In this document: piece after piece, positions 1 through 11,275 of the stretch
Layout of the letters: every line of letters starts with the position of its first letter
How positions within the stretch are numbered: the first letter of the stretch is position 1
DNA from: Anarhynchus alexandrinus
Lineage: Eukaryota; Chordata; Aves; Charadriiformes; Charadriidae
Length of the DNA: 64,000 bases
NCBI GenBank assembly: GCA_008711295.1
Contig: VUYV01000512.1
Location: 299,336 to 363,335, forward strand
Reading direction: 5' to 3'
Notes under the pieces: model-generated
Seen by the model: only the letters and a program-made list of their open reading frames with translations
Databases searched by the model: none
What the model was told of the DNA's origin: nothing
Translations under genes and position numbers: made by a program

Positions 1-150
1 TGATAGGCACCATAAAAACAATTTTTGAAGAATTTGGTTCCATTTTCAGAGCATTGCAATAGCGCACAACAAATACAGCCTGGGATCACACACAGAGCAA
101 AGTAGCAAGTCTAATTCATCTTGTACACGGTGCAAAGCAAAAGCTTCAAA

Positions 151-276
151 GTGTTCAAGGTTGGACGGGGCTTGGAGCAACCTGGTCTAGTGGGAGGTGT
201 CCCTGCCCAGGGCAGGGGGTTGGAACTGGATGATCTTTAAGGTCCCTTCCAACCCAAACCATTCTATGATTCTATT
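151..276 (+). mobile_element. CR1 LINE fragment, 3' end
   Basis: Ends with the CR1 tail: GGTGTCCCTGCCCAGGGCAG, then the TTGGAACTGGATGATCTTTA block and an ATTCTATGATTCTAT terminal repeat. It is 5'-truncated. Confidence 0.95.
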
Positions 277-2383
277 CCATGAAAAACACTTTCTAAAATT
301 GGATCCAGCAATACTTTAAATTCTGACAGAATTCTGACAGCATTCTAAACAAATAGCTGGTTGACCAGGCAAACTTACTCAAGACTTCTTTTTTATTATT
401 TGTGAATATCTAAACAACAACACACAAAGTAACCTGGTTTTCCTCTGGAAGTGGAGGATGAAAATAACCCCATGGAAATAATGCATTGAGAAGTAAAGAA
501 AATAAGCAGTAAATTGGTTAATCTAAGACATGTGACTAAAGCTACCTGGAATATACCTGTCTGTGAAAGTCTCCCTGATGCGAATTATCACACTCGTTAC
601 CTACGACATGCGACTGTCGGCGTGCAAAATTTACATCGATGTGCCTTGGAGGCTCCTACAGAGATCGGGATTCACTGCGCAAGATTGGTGCGCAGACACA
701 ACTCTCAAAACTAGTGTCTCATGTAACTTTCAATTTAGAGAAGTCGGCAGAGAAATTAAAGGAGTTGCCCAAGGTCATGCAGCTGAGCAGTGGCACAGCT
801 GGGAGCAGAAGCCACTCTCAGAGTCATAACAGGCATGAGTGGAGTATGAGTGGAGTGGAGACCTGCAGGCTCTGACTATATTAACTAGAACTGTGTTTTA
901 TTAGGGTAAAACTAACATGGGATCAGATCAAGATCACAGTACGGGAACATTCTTACAAGATTAAATATAAAATATGCAGATATTTGCAGTTAGGCAAACT
1001 GCACATCGTTTTTAGATGATTTAGAGTTTATTATCTACAGATCATACGGCAAAAAAAAAGTAAACTCTTTGAATTAATGCACACCTGCTAGCAATCTGAA
1101 AGAACAATAAGGATCTCAAACTTTTATTTCTCTCTACTTTTCTGTCTAAGCACTTTGCTAAATTCATCCATTTCCTTTAATCTCCTTCCAGCCACATTCC
1201 AGCTGCTTAAGAGACTTTTAATGAGAGCCTGTTCCTGTGCAATGCCCAATGTCCTCTGGATCTGAAAGGTCTTAAAACCCCCTAAAAATATGCCTTTTTT
1301 ACCTCTCCCAAGTAAGGAGAAAAATCAAAGGGAGCCACAACAGCACTCCATATCTGATTTCACAGGCCTTTCATGTTCCACCGAACTATCTACACCCCAC
1401 AGATAGCTGCAACAAGCATTCGGGAAAGGCTGCGAGAGTACGGGACAATGACAGATCAAATCAAGTCCACTGCGGTGCACAGCGGGTCCTCAGCTCTCCT
1501 CGCTCCCTCGCAGCTCAGTGGAATCGGGTTTTAAGCCTTTCAGAAGCAACGCTATTTAATCCTCGGCACTTGTCCCTGGACAAACGTATGGCCACCAGCA
1601 GTGTTGTGCCGTCTTGACTAAACGGGATGGTCTCCCGTGCTTTGTACCACGCGGTCTCTGCACCTGTAGGTCTCTACAGAGAAGGTGGCAGGAATCGCCA
1701 AAGCAGCATCTCGGGATAAACTATTGATCTCAAAGGTGGTTGGTTTTTTTTTTTACCTTTTTCCATCAGAGTTGTCATTTCAGACCCTCTGGCAGGTGTT
1801 TTTATACCTGTTATCCTCCATGTTTTCTGTCAAGCTTTCTGCTCCTCACAAAGAGAAACAGCTTGAATTAAAGACTCAAGTGAGGTTTAAGGGAGGTTAT
1901 GAGTTGGAATCCTTGGAAATGGGCATTTCTGCTTGCTGCAAACCCTTTTTGGGAACAGCAACAGCTGTGTCCAGATACAGACTCGTTTTTTAAAAAGAAT
2001 TCTCCACAGAGAACAATGTATAAAAATCTTACATCAGAAGAGCTGTTTGGGGATGAGAGGTACGTGAGGATTTAGCTGGGAACCATTGCAATTAGTGCCT
2101 ATGCACCGGTTGATTTGGGTCACTCTAACTGCACTGGGTTCTTCGCCCTTATCTGCTCCGGGCTCCCACGGTCTGGCCATACGTGGTTTAAATCCTTCCA
2201 CCTCTCAACTCAATCACATGATATATCTCCATGTGGGTCTTGATTTCAGGGGCTCCCTCCGACCCAGGCCAGCAGTCCGCTCAGTCATCACCATCACACG
2301 GGAGATCAGATTTTCAGTCTAACCCAGGACTGGCCACATTCCCTGGAGCGTTCCCTACAGGAAACGTTCAACACCCAGTGGGA
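277..2383. other. Non-coding stretch (WNT9B intron 1 if the exon call holds)
   Basis: Contains only short overlapping ORFs (for example 514-714 and 1685-1993) without recognisable domains. No repeat, RNA gene or exon signal is seen. Confidence 0.6.
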
Positions 2384-2780
2384 AACACAGACTCACAGCA
2401 TAGTCAGGGTGGGAAGGGCCCTCTGGAGCTCCCCCAGTGCCACCCCCTGCCAGAGCAGGGGCACCTCCAGCAGTGGCACAGGACGGCGTCCAGGCGGGTT
2501 TGGAATGGCTCCAGAGGGGGAGACTCCCCCACCTCTCTGGGCAGCCTGTGCCAGTGCTCTGCCACCCGCACAGGAGAGAAGGCCCTCCTCAGGTTCAGAT
2601 GGACCTTCCTATGGTCACGTTTGTGCCCGTTCCCTCTTGTCCTGTCACTGGGCACCACTGGGAACAGACTGTTCCCATCCCCCTGGCACCCTCCCTGTGG
2701 GGATTTAGAAGCGTTGATAAGACCCCCCCTCAGTCTTCTCTTCTCCACACTAAAAAGCCCCAAGTCCCTCAGCCTTTCAA
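2384..2780 (-). mobile_element. CR1 LINE fragment (older subfamily)
   Basis: In reverse orientation, from a degraded CACAGACTCACAGCATAG 3' tail at the left to the [13 protein letters not shown] ORF2 C-terminus at the right. The antisense ORF at 2404-2847 is this element's decayed reverse transcriptase tail. Confidence 0.9.
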
Positions 2781-3245
2781 GATTTTTTAGAAAATATGAT
2801 AACCTGAGATAGTGACTAAAGGGAACCTGGGAACTGAAGATAATCAAAGAGTATCCGTGAAAATCCCTTACCTAGTCAACGCATCAGTCCCACATCATCT
2901 CTGCTGTGGCAATCACTACAGACTCCACCAGCTGAAAGTTGATTTCCCTCTCCATTTTATGCTCTCTTTCTGCATATACACTCTTTTTAAATATCCCAGT
3001 GTTCTGTGTGACTGACAATGCAAAAAAAAAGATGCCGTAACAAACCCTCCTGATATACTGTACTTTGATGAATGATTACACATCCTGTAAGTAATATGGG
3101 CATTTAATTTATTGGCTCAAGAGGAAGATAAACATCCTCAGAAATCTTCCTGGGACCACTCAGGACTGGACACCAGAGTGTCTATTTGTAGCAGATTTGG
3201 TCCATTAGATTTATCAGGGAAAGGCTGCAATATAAAAGTTACCAA

Positions 3246-3768
3246 ACTCGGCACTGGTGAGGTCCCACCTTGAATACGGTGTTCAGTTTTGGGCCCCTCA
3301 TGACAAGAAAGACATAGAGGAGCTGGAGCATGTCCAGAGAAGGGCAATGGAGCTGGTGAGGGGGCTGGAGCACATGTCTGGTGAGGAGCAGCTGAGGGTG
3401 TTGAGGCTGGAGAAAAGGAGGCTGAGGGGAGACCTCATCACTCTCTACAGCTCCCTGAAAGGAGGGTGTAGCAAGGGGGGATCGGTCTCTGCTCCCAAGG
3501 AACAGGCGATAAGACAAGAGGGAACAGCCTCAAGTTGCACCAGAGGAGGTTTAGGATGGATATTAGGAAAATGTCTTCACCAAAATGGCTGTCCAGCCCT
3601 GGCACAGGCTGCCCAGGGCAGTGGTGGAGTCACCATCCCTGGAGGTGTTTAAGAGAGGGGCAGAGGTGGTGCTGAGGGACATGGGTTAGTGGTGGTTTGG
3701 GCAGTGTTGGGTTGATGGTTGGACTCAATGATCTTAAAGGTCGCTTGCAACCTAGATGATTCTATGAT
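3246..3768 (+). mobile_element. CR1 LINE fragment with ORF2 C-terminal remnant
   Basis: Encodes a decayed ORF2 (reverse transcriptase) C-terminus from 3257, with the recognisable [28 protein letters not shown] and [11 protein letters not shown] segments. It ends in the 3' tail GATGATTCTATGAT. The frame is interrupted, so it is not functional. The GGTTAGTGGTGGTTTGGGCAG tail variant marks a subfamily also seen at 19507 and 42402. Confidence 0.95.
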
Positions 3769-5540
3769 AAGAAAACGTAGGAATGTGGGTAACTGGAATA
3801 ACTGGGTGAAAATCAAAGCTTACTTGACATCGCTAGAAAGATACAGGTACTCATATTTACATTAAGATGTCATTTGGCATGTTATGCTATTTTCAAAAGT
3901 ATGCAAGCCCAAGATTCAATAGATCTGCAAGTCTCACATTGTTTTTACTCTCTAAGGGCCCCAAAAAAATTCTTCCATCATGAAATAAGCAGCAGTTGTA
4001 CCACTGGCTTTGATGGGAGCAGAACTAGCAGTACCTCCAGAGGACAGGGGTAGCCTGAATTAAGAGGAGCTGTGAATCAAGACAGCACATCGTGTGAAAT
4101 TGCAGGAAGCCTGGCGCCTCGGTACCTACCACAGGTATTTCAGGACGAGTTATAAAGAAATGCTCCAGCAGATCCGGCTGCCCACAGCGCACAGGCCAAA
4201 CTGGCCCATGAATGAGACGTGTTGCTGCCTGCTCCTTGGAGGTCTCCCCAGAAGAAGGCTTTGATCGAGTTTGTTGCTTCTGCCTACAAAACAACGTCCT
4301 ACCTGAGGTGGGTTTCTTCTGAATTCTGCCCTGACCTAACTCTAGGAAGGAGACAATTACTGCCCCCTTTGCCCCTGTGAGGAGCTCTTTGCCCTCCAGC
4401 ACATCCTAAACTACTTTTCACCTCGTGAAACACAGCCCCTAAGAAGGCAACAGGAGGCTGAGAGCTTTTGGTGAGGTCTAGAGAGACTCCCACCTGACCG
4501 AGGATTTGCACACCCTCAAAGAAAAAGCATGGCTAAGACAAGGAGGGAACACCTTATAGGAGGCTGCAGCATGGGGGAAGTTTGAAGCAAAGGTCAAAAC
4601 AAAACAAGCGCAAAGGAAAAGAGGGGGTGTACGCTGTCTATATGTAAGGGAGACGGCCACTCCTGGATTCCTGCATCTAATGAGCCAGGCAAGCCCAACA
4701 CAACCTGAACAGCAGCCGCACCACGTTTCACGCAGAGCTTATTTTCTCCTTCTTTCTTAAAAGTAATTTACCCCTCTGCGGACCCAGCACTGGCAATTGA
4801 AAGCCTGTTCAAACGTAGCCAAGGCACTGACACCAGAGAGCCAAACAACCCCAGATACTGGGAATGTGGTCTCCTGAGATCTGTCCACAGCTGCCATTAT
4901 TCTGTGATTCTGTGATTATTTCTCCATTGTCCCTATGTGTTCACCCTGGCAAGACTTCACTTTGTATATTTATAGGTGATCTTCACCTTTCCTGGGCCCT
5001 TGGACTGTTTTTGGTGCACTACTCGCTACACTTCTTGCCTTACCTTTGTCCTGATGGAATCAAACTGGGTATTTCCTTCACCGCTGTCGAAACAGCAATA
5101 CTTCATCTTTGCCAAATCCACTATACACAACAGAAAGAGCTCTGGTCCTGTCTCTGCAGATAGCCACCCAAAAGCCTCCTTCACTTTTTATTACATCATT
5201 GCAAGGTTTTCTCAATTAAGTGTTTGGAAAGCCAAATCTGGCTCATGTGCCTAAGTCTCTCCCAGTCAGCAAAGCGTAGAGGTAGAACACTGAACCAGGG
5301 TCTAAGGGCCCCTCCCATGCAGTAGTAGTTTGGATGTGAGATTATTTTTCTCCCAAGCTGAGCCATATCAGGCATTCACATCAGGAGTTCTAAAATATTC
5401 AAGTTCCTCTCTAGTTTATGGACTCCAATTTGTGTCTGAAAGCACCCCATGTATTGCATTATTAATCACCACCAAACACTCCCTGAGTTCTTAGACTTCA
5501 GATTCCTTCTTGTATTCCTTCTTGTGATTTTTAAATGAAG
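3769..5540. other. Non-coding stretch
   Basis: No recognisable coding sequence. The - strand ORF at 4025-4402 (125 aa) has no familiar motif or domain and is probably chance. Confidence 0.6.
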
Positions 5541-5892
5541 AGGTGAGAATACCTTATAGCCCCTTCCAGTCCCTAAAGGGGCTCCAGGAGAGCTGGGGAG
5601 GGACTCTTGATCAGGGAAGGGAGTGATGGGGCGTGGGGTATTGGCTTTAAACTAAAAGAGGGAAGATTTAGATTAAATATTAGGAAGAAATTCTCTCCTG
5701 TGAGGGTGGTGAGCCCCTGGCACAGGTTGCCCCGAGAAGCTGTGGCTGCCCCATCCCTGGAGGTGTTCAAGGCCAGGTTGGACGGGGCTTGGAGCAACCT
5801 GGGCTGGTGGGAGGTGTCCCTGCCCAGGGCAGGGGGTGGGACTGGGTGGCCTTTAAGATCCCTTCCAACCCAAACCATTCTGTGATTCTATG
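5541..5892 (+). mobile_element. CR1 LINE fragment, 3' end
   Basis: Starts within the ORF2 C-terminal coding region (CCTTCCAGTCCCTAAAGGGG), continues through RKKFSPVRVVSPWHRLPREA-type coding, and ends AACCATTCTGTGATTCTATG. Confidence 0.95.
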
Positions 5893-6623
5893 AGTACACA
5901 GGACACACCTGTGTTAACCACCCCAAGGAAAAAAACATTAAAAAGTGAAACTACAGCCTCAGCTCCTAAGCTAGGCATCATCAAAGGCAGCACATCCCGA
6001 TTTCACATGCCCAGAAAGCACCTCATAACGAACAGATCATTGTCACAAAATGAAGAATCACTCAGGTTGCTTTAACAACAGAGCAATAGTCAGTAACTGC
6101 TTTGTGCTGGTTATCCAAAAGGGAAGCAGTAGTTCACTCATGTGCTCGTGCCCCTCTACCTGGAAAGCAAATCACTGCAACCCAACTCCATTATAGAGCA
6201 TTTATATATACATGCTATGAATGACCAAGAAAGGTGGAGTCCTCCCCTGCCAGCAGGAGCTTAGAGATGAGTTAGGCTGAATGATACAATTAATAAACTT
6301 CAAATCCAGCTGTTTTAAGGAAGCTTCTCAACAGAAATGAAATAGCAAGCATTGTCCTAGGTAAGAGGTGCCAAGCCACTACATTGGAGGCAAATGTAGG
6401 AAGAAGCATCTGGCGTGTGATGGGAGTATCGGTAGAGAGGGACCACGACACTCCACAAGTGGAAGTCAGCACAGATCTGCCCTGAGTGTTACAATCACTC
6501 ACAGCAGTGCCTGAATGTATTAACGTTTATGCCCCTCCTGCTGCACACACTGTGATATATGAACTATCAACTCTGGTTACAGTAAGAGAGTCTGAAAACC
6601 TGTCTGAGAAGCAGCTTACTTAG

Positions 6624-6678
6624 CAAACAAAACAAAATAAAACAAAACAAAATTAAACGAAACAAAACAAAATAAAAC
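6624..6678 (+). repeat. (AAAAC)n-type microsatellite
   Basis: Imperfect array of AAAAC and AAAAT units over about 55 bp. No CR1 or other element could be joined to it. Confidence 0.85.
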
Positions 6679-7281
6679 GCCTCACAGGAAATTCTGCACC
6701 GATCTAACCTGCTAAAAACCCATCTTCGCCTTTCACCCAAGAAAACTATAACGTGAGGGGAGGACATGCACCCAGGGACAATCGCACCCGTGTGACCCCG
6801 CGCAGTGTCCCGGGCTGGAGCATCAGCTCTGNTCCTCCCACCTTCTTCCCTCCAGGGACGCAGCCTGGAGAGAGGTAGCAAAGTCATTATCTGGGGCTAA
6901 TTTCACATCCTGAACAGAAGCGGAGCATAGTTCAAGGAGCGTAAGAGAGACGGTTTTTCTCCCCATTGCTCCCAGCAAACAGCATCTCCCACTCCCTTCC
7001 TCCGTCCCACTCTTGCGCGCGGTGATGCTCCGTCCCCCCCGTCCCCCCGTCCCCTCTCTCCGGGGTGTCCGGGAGCACGGCGGGGTCTCCTGTCCCTTTC
7101 TCCCACCCTTCCGCCCCGCAACGCCCCGACGGCGGCAGCGCAGCGGCACGGCCGGGACCCCCCCATCGCCTCCCGCACCGCCCCGGGACCCCCCCAAGGA
7201 CCGAGCGACCCCGCGGAGCCTCCGCGCCTCCTCTCGGCAGAGCATCCGCGGAGAATCCGCGCTCCCTTCCCGGGGTCCCTG

Positions 7282-7379
7282 AGCGCTGCCCCGCGGACAC
7301 TGCGCGCTCCCGCCCCGGGGACACTGCGCGCTCCCGCCTGGGGTTCCCCAGCGCTGCCCCGCGGACACTGCGCGCTCCC
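7282..7379 (+). repeat. GC-rich direct repeat (30-bp unit, 68-bp spacing)
   Basis: A 30-bp unit containing CTGCCCCGCGGACACTGCGC occurs identically at 7282-7311 and 7350-7379. A shortened form sharing GGACACTGCGCGCTCCCG lies between them, near 7317-7336. The series runs toward the assembly gap at 7401. Confidence 0.9.
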
Positions 7380-7400
7380 TCCCCGCGCAGCCCCGCGGAC

Positions 7401-7479
7401 NNNNNNNNNNNNNNNNNNNNNNNNNNNNNNNNNNNNNNNNNNNNNNNNNNNNNNNNNNNNNNNNNNNNNNNNNNNNNNN
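7401..7479. other. Assembly gap (79 N) inside CpG island
   Basis: Unsequenced stretch flanked by extreme GC and tandem repeats, which are the usual cause of such gaps in short-read bird assemblies. It removes whatever coding sequence follows the candidate start codon at 7486 (-). Confidence 0.99.
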
Positions 7480-7480
7480 A

Positions 7481-7486
7481 GCGCAT
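7481..7486 (-). CDS. Start codon of candidate first exon running into assembly gap (possibly WNT9B)
   Basis: On the - strand an ATG at 7486-7484 in the context CACCATGC (A at -3) is followed by CGC and T, then the 79-base gap begins. The encoded start is M-R-(codon beginning with T). A TTAAAG element lies about 55-60 bp upstream (7542-7548), and the intervening sequence is a GC-rich, 5' UTR-like stretch. Mammalian WNT9B, as I recall, also begins Met-Arg with a very short signal-peptide exon, which would fit in a gap of this size. Beyond the gap the strand shows GC-rich repeats with no recognisable coding sequence, so the donor would also lie in the gap. No WNT9B exon 2 was seen between 1 and 6900. 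This is a position-based hypothesis; an unrelated promoter is possible. Confidence 0.35.
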
Positions 7487-7541
7487 GGTGCCCGGCGGTG
7501 CCGCTCCGCAGCTCGCTGCGCGGCCGCCCGGCGCCGCGGCT

Positions 7542-7548
7542 CTTTAAG
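7542..7548 (-). promoter_or_regulatory. TATA-like element upstream of the candidate - strand ATG
   Basis: Read on the - strand as CTTAAAG, it sits about 55-60 bp before the ATG at 7486, in otherwise G/C-only sequence. This placement would give a leader of about 30 nt. It is weak by itself. Confidence 0.3.
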
Positions 7549-7572
7549 CGGGAGGCGGGGCGGCCCCCTCCT

Positions 7573-7610
7573 CCCGTCCCGTCCCGTCCCGTCCCGTCCC
7601 GTCCCGTCCC
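7573..7610 (+). repeat. (CCCGT)n microsatellite
   Basis: About 7.5 perfect copies of CCCGT in the CpG island, about 90 bp upstream (in the - strand sense) of the candidate start codon. The complementary strand has regularly spaced G runs (GGGAC) that could form a G-quadruplex. Confidence 0.95.
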
Positions 7611-8049
7611 ACAGCCGCCGGCGACGCCGTGGCGGACGGCGCCGGGCACCCCCGGGGCTCCCTGGGGACCCGCCGGCCCCTCGGGTGCGCCGTGCCGGGT
7701 CGCGTCCCACCAAGTCCGTCCATCCCTGCGGGTGGCCCGTGGGCTCGGTGGGCTCGCAGACCACGGCAGGGCATTGCCTATCTCCATCCCGGGCGCCGGG
7801 ATGCTCGACGGTGCCGTATGGAATAGTAACGGTGGATGCAGGAAGGGGAACATCCCACGTCCAAGCCTGACCGCTGCCCTTGGCGGTGCCGCACGGCTGC
7901 GGGCAGCCGTTGGTGCAGGGAAGGAAACCGATGGGTTAAGGAAAAGGTGAAGAGGCACCTGCTGTGCCCGGGCACCCAACGTTCACCAAACACATCCCTG
8001 CTTGGGCTCACTGCCAATGGCTCTAATGTTTATGGACATAGCAGGTAGA

Positions 8050-8190
8050 TCATAGAATCATAGAATCATAGAATGGTTAGACTTGGAAGGGACCTTAAAG
8101 ACCATCTAGTCCAACCCCTGCTATGGGCAGGGGCACCTCCCACTAGAACAGGTTGCTCAAAGCCCTGTCCAACCTGGCCTTGAATCTGGC
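8050..8190 (-). mobile_element. CR1 LINE fragment, 3' end
   Basis: Begins at the left with three CATAGAAT units, the reversed 3' tail, followed by GGTTAGACTTGGAAGGGACC and the CTAGTCCAACCCC block. Confidence 0.93.
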
Positions 8191-8267
8191 ATCCCAATGC
8201 GTGGCCTGGAGCACACTCCCACAGACTCATATAATCAAACATGCGTTGCACAAGCAGACATCTCGTA

Positions 8268-8450
8268 GAAATGTTGGTGGGAAGGACCGTTTGGAGGTCT
8301 GTAGACCAATCTCCTGTTCCAAGACAGGTTGCTGTCAAATCTAGATAAGGATGGCTGTGACTTTGTCCAGCCAAGTCCTACAGACCTCCGAGCATGCAGC
8401 CCCCCACGCCTCTCTGGGCACTTGTCTGATGGATGCACGACCCTCCAGGG
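8268..8450 (-). mobile_element. Diverged CR1 fragment (GTGCTGGTGGGAAGG-type subfamily)
   Basis: GTAGAAATGTTGGTGGGAAG and the following GGAGGTCTGTAGACCAATC resemble the reversed 3' end of an older CR1 subfamily; the same form recurs at 21246 and 59246. Divergence is high. Confidence 0.6.
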
Positions 8451-8839
8451 GCAGCATTGTTTAATGCCCAGCCTGGCCCTCCCAAGTGCAATTACACAAA
8501 CTTTCATAGAGGAATCCATCAACAAATTTCCAGAACCCAAGAGTGGCCACTGTGACAGAAGTTAGGAAAGTGCAACCCCCATGCTCTGGAAACACTCCCA
8601 TAAAATCACAGGGATACAGAGACACGGAAGTGGTAGAGCTCTAGATAGGCAGATAGCCACATGAAACCAGTCTACCCAGGAGAGCAATAAATGAGAATGG
8701 CAACTTTGCCGAGCTGGTGGTGCACTGCTGTATTTCACACCCTCCTCCATCAGGTTGTGTACCTGGGAAGTTTTGCTTCGCAAACAGCGTAAAGGTGTGT
8801 GCAAGGCTGTGAATTGTACCACTTCCTAGTGACACTTAG

Positions 8840-9065
8840 AAACACAGAATCACAGAATATCTCAAGTTGTAAAGGACCCATAAGGATCATCGAGTCCAAC
8901 TCCCTCCTCCCAGCACTACCTAACACTAAACCACATGACTAAGAGTGTTGTCCAGGTGCTCCTTGAGCTCTGACAGGCTTGGTGCCATAACCACTTCCCT
9001 GGGGACCCTGTTCCAGTGACCAATCACTCAGGGAAGAACCTTTTCCTAATGTCCAAAACTTAAAG
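8840..9065 (-). mobile_element. CR1 LINE fragment, 3' end
   Basis: AAACACAGAATCACAGAATA start followed by the reversed tail body (CCTTGAGCTCTGACAGGC, CCTGTTCCAGTGACCAATC, TTTTCCTAATGTCC). It is a distinct subfamily from its neighbours. Confidence 0.9.
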
Positions 9066-9986
9066 AACTCCAGCTGAATCTGTAATTACTCCCATCCCTG
9101 CAGCAGTGTCCTCAAGCATCTCATGATGGGGGAAGTACTACTGAGACCTGTTCTCTACTACTGAGACCAGTGTTGTTCTCCAGCATGTACTTGAGCTTCT
9201 TCTTTTTGTATTCCTACATAAGGGCTCATGGCATCGTCCCAGGGCAGAGCATCTCTATAACCATGCCCCTGCCTGGATGACAGAGATGGGCTGTGCCACC
9301 TCCTGCCTGCACAACCCTGCTGCAAGGACTGATGATTTTAGGAGAGGGATTAAGGTAAGCAGGGATCATATTAGCAGTCATCACCTCACACCAGTCCTAC
9401 TACAGTATGAAGGTAAAGTCCTGCTCTCCTCCCGTGCTCTGTCTTGAGTTGGGCCATACCCCTTCAACAATGGAGACACAGGAGGTTGAACAGGATTGTT
9501 GTTTGGGAAGGGAAGCAGAGGAATGTACGTGGCTGCATGTCAGAAAAGTCTGTGGCTTCATGGAGGGGGAAAGATGTGCGTCTCAGATACCATGAAAAAT
9601 GGGGTGAAGAAGGGCAACCTAACTGTCCTCACCCCTTAAAGAGCTCCCCATCATGTAGTGCTCCTCACTGTCCTAGGACACCACTGACATGGCCTTCCCT
9701 TTGAACCTGCTCTGCTGCAGCCTCATATCTTAACCTTGTTGCCCAAATAGTCAAGGAGCAGCAAAACTCTGTTTTGCCTGCACTTCTGAGGAGCTTTTCT
9801 CCTTTTCTGTTCTTGGCACGGCTCATTAGGTGAGAAACAGGGACTTGCTGATTTTGTTACCCCTGTTTAGGAGGGTTTGCATAGGAAAGTCATTTGACGC
9901 TATTTTTCACCAAATTGTATAGGAATGCCTAGGAGTGGGAGGTTGCTTTTGATAACCCTCTGATTTCTTGGCTCACTTCTTGCCAA

Positions 9987-10014
9987 GGCAATGTCCACAG
10001 TGAAGATCTGTCAG
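9987..10014 (+). repeat. 28-bp direct repeat, copy 1 (copy 2 at 11248-11275)
   Basis: GGCAATGTCCACAGTGAAGA followed by TCTGTCAG occurs identically at 11248-11275, 1261 bp away. The flanks do not obviously align. Confidence 0.9.
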
Positions 10015-10692
10015 ATCTTCAGAGGATACAAGCCTGGGCATCAAGGAAGGACGGGTATTCGTATTTGCCGAGAGCACATCAGAGAATGCAAGTCTGCATC
10101 TGGGAATATCCCTCAGATGCAGTCTTCAACCACAGGGCCAAGACGTCCCCAGCCAGACACCACCAGGCCACGGGAGCAGTTCAGGAAGAAGGCAGCCACC
10201 TGCCTCCAAGTCTGAGAGTGGGAACACATGGAGAACCCCATGCCATGCTCACCAGTGTGACCACTGAGTCTTGATGTCTTTGGCAAAGGCGGCTACAGTG
10301 CAGCCTCTGCAGTCCTCCTGCTGGGACTTGCTCTCCAAATTCAGGTGCTCTCGTGAACCAATCCCCAAACCCTTGGGTACTAAAGCAACCAAGGTCCCTT
10401 CTCCCAGACTCTTGGAGAAGCTGTGACACCATTAAGCCACTCCTAGGTGCTCAGCACTGCCCATAGCCCTCAGTCTATCACAGGAGCTGCCTGGATGTTT
10501 GTTCCCTGTCCTGCTTCAGTCCGAGCAAACTGGTTCAGGGAAGTCCACTTCATGAACGCTGGTGGGCAGAGCAGAGTTCACACAGAACCTCTGCCAGTAG
10601 CCCAGAGGGGGCAGGAGGGGTGGTGGCTCCTGGACAAAGCTGTGGCAAATGAGGTGCTTCTGGTAGTTCTGGCAGTTCTTGGATGTCCCAAA

Positions 10693-10729
10693 GCATGCCT
10701 GGGAAGCGTGGACAGCTTCCCAGGCATGC
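10693..10729. repeat. Perfect 15-bp hairpin
   Basis: Arms GCATGCCTGGGAAGC and GCTTCCCAGGCATGC with a 7-base loop (GTGGACA). It is not part of any recognised repeat. Confidence 0.9.
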
Positions 10730-11247
10730 CATGAAGCCTAGTAGAGGAAGGAGGGACGTATAGACCTCATAGGACTATGCAACCCCACAGGGACCTGGCG
10801 AGGAATGGTGGGAAGGACTGGCCAGGAACCAGGTGATGAAGTGCCAGCAGAAGACTGTTATGTGCTGATGTATGAATCTTTCAATCCTAGACAGAATACA
10901 TAAGGAAAGACCGGCTTGCTGAGGGCTGCCAAGGGAGGTCAGCAAGCAGTGATGGGGAAGAGGACACAAACACCTCTCTTGTGCCCTCTAGAAAGTATCT
11001 GTGATGTGAGGAAGGTGTCTTCCCGTACAGTTTGGAGGCCACAACTACAGCCAGGTTTTTACATCTTTGACAGTATCCATTTATATTGGGAGAGTTATGG
11101 TTGGCAGAAGACATTTTTTCAAATGGTACGTAAGCATCTGGGGAGGAGGTGGGAACTATATGGTAGGCGGAGGGGAGCAGCCATGCTTCATGGTGTTAGA
11201 ATTGGGGCCATAAAGTCACAGCTGACTGCACATTACGGTCCTGCTGA

Positions 11248-11275
11248 GGCAATGTCCACAGTGAAGATCTGTCAG
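11248..11275 (+). repeat. 28-bp direct repeat, copy 2
   Basis: Identical to 9987-10014. Confidence 0.9.

Larger units (their letters stand above)
6950..7780. promoter_or_regulatory. CpG island, probable promoter (candidate WNT9B promoter)
   Basis: This is by far the most CpG-dense part of the window, with long runs of G/C, a GC box (GGGGCGG near 7556), a CCCGT microsatellite and GC-rich direct repeats, interrupted by an assembly gap at 7401-7479. Vertebrate CpG islands of this size mark promoters. Long ORFs on both strands here are a by-product of GC content. It lies about 24 kb upstream of WNT3 exon 1. In tetrapods WNT9B is divergently transcribed next to WNT3, so WNT9B on the - strand is the leading candidate. 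Identity is inferred from synteny only. Confidence 0.7.

Noticed and set aside
1..6900. WNT9B exon 2 on the - strand
   Set aside because: Searched for the conserved Cys-rich Wnt sequence and found none; if WNT9B starts at 7486 its exon 2 lies outside the window.
6823..7979. Long - strand ORFs (up to 358 aa) across the CpG island
   Set aside because: They run through the N gap and GC-rich repeats, overlap ORFs in other frames on both strands, and show low-complexity Gly/Arg/Pro composition. Lack of stops is explained by GC content.
10691..10730. p53 response element at the hairpin
   Set aside because: One half-site is good but the other is imperfect and the spacing exceeds what p53 tolerates.
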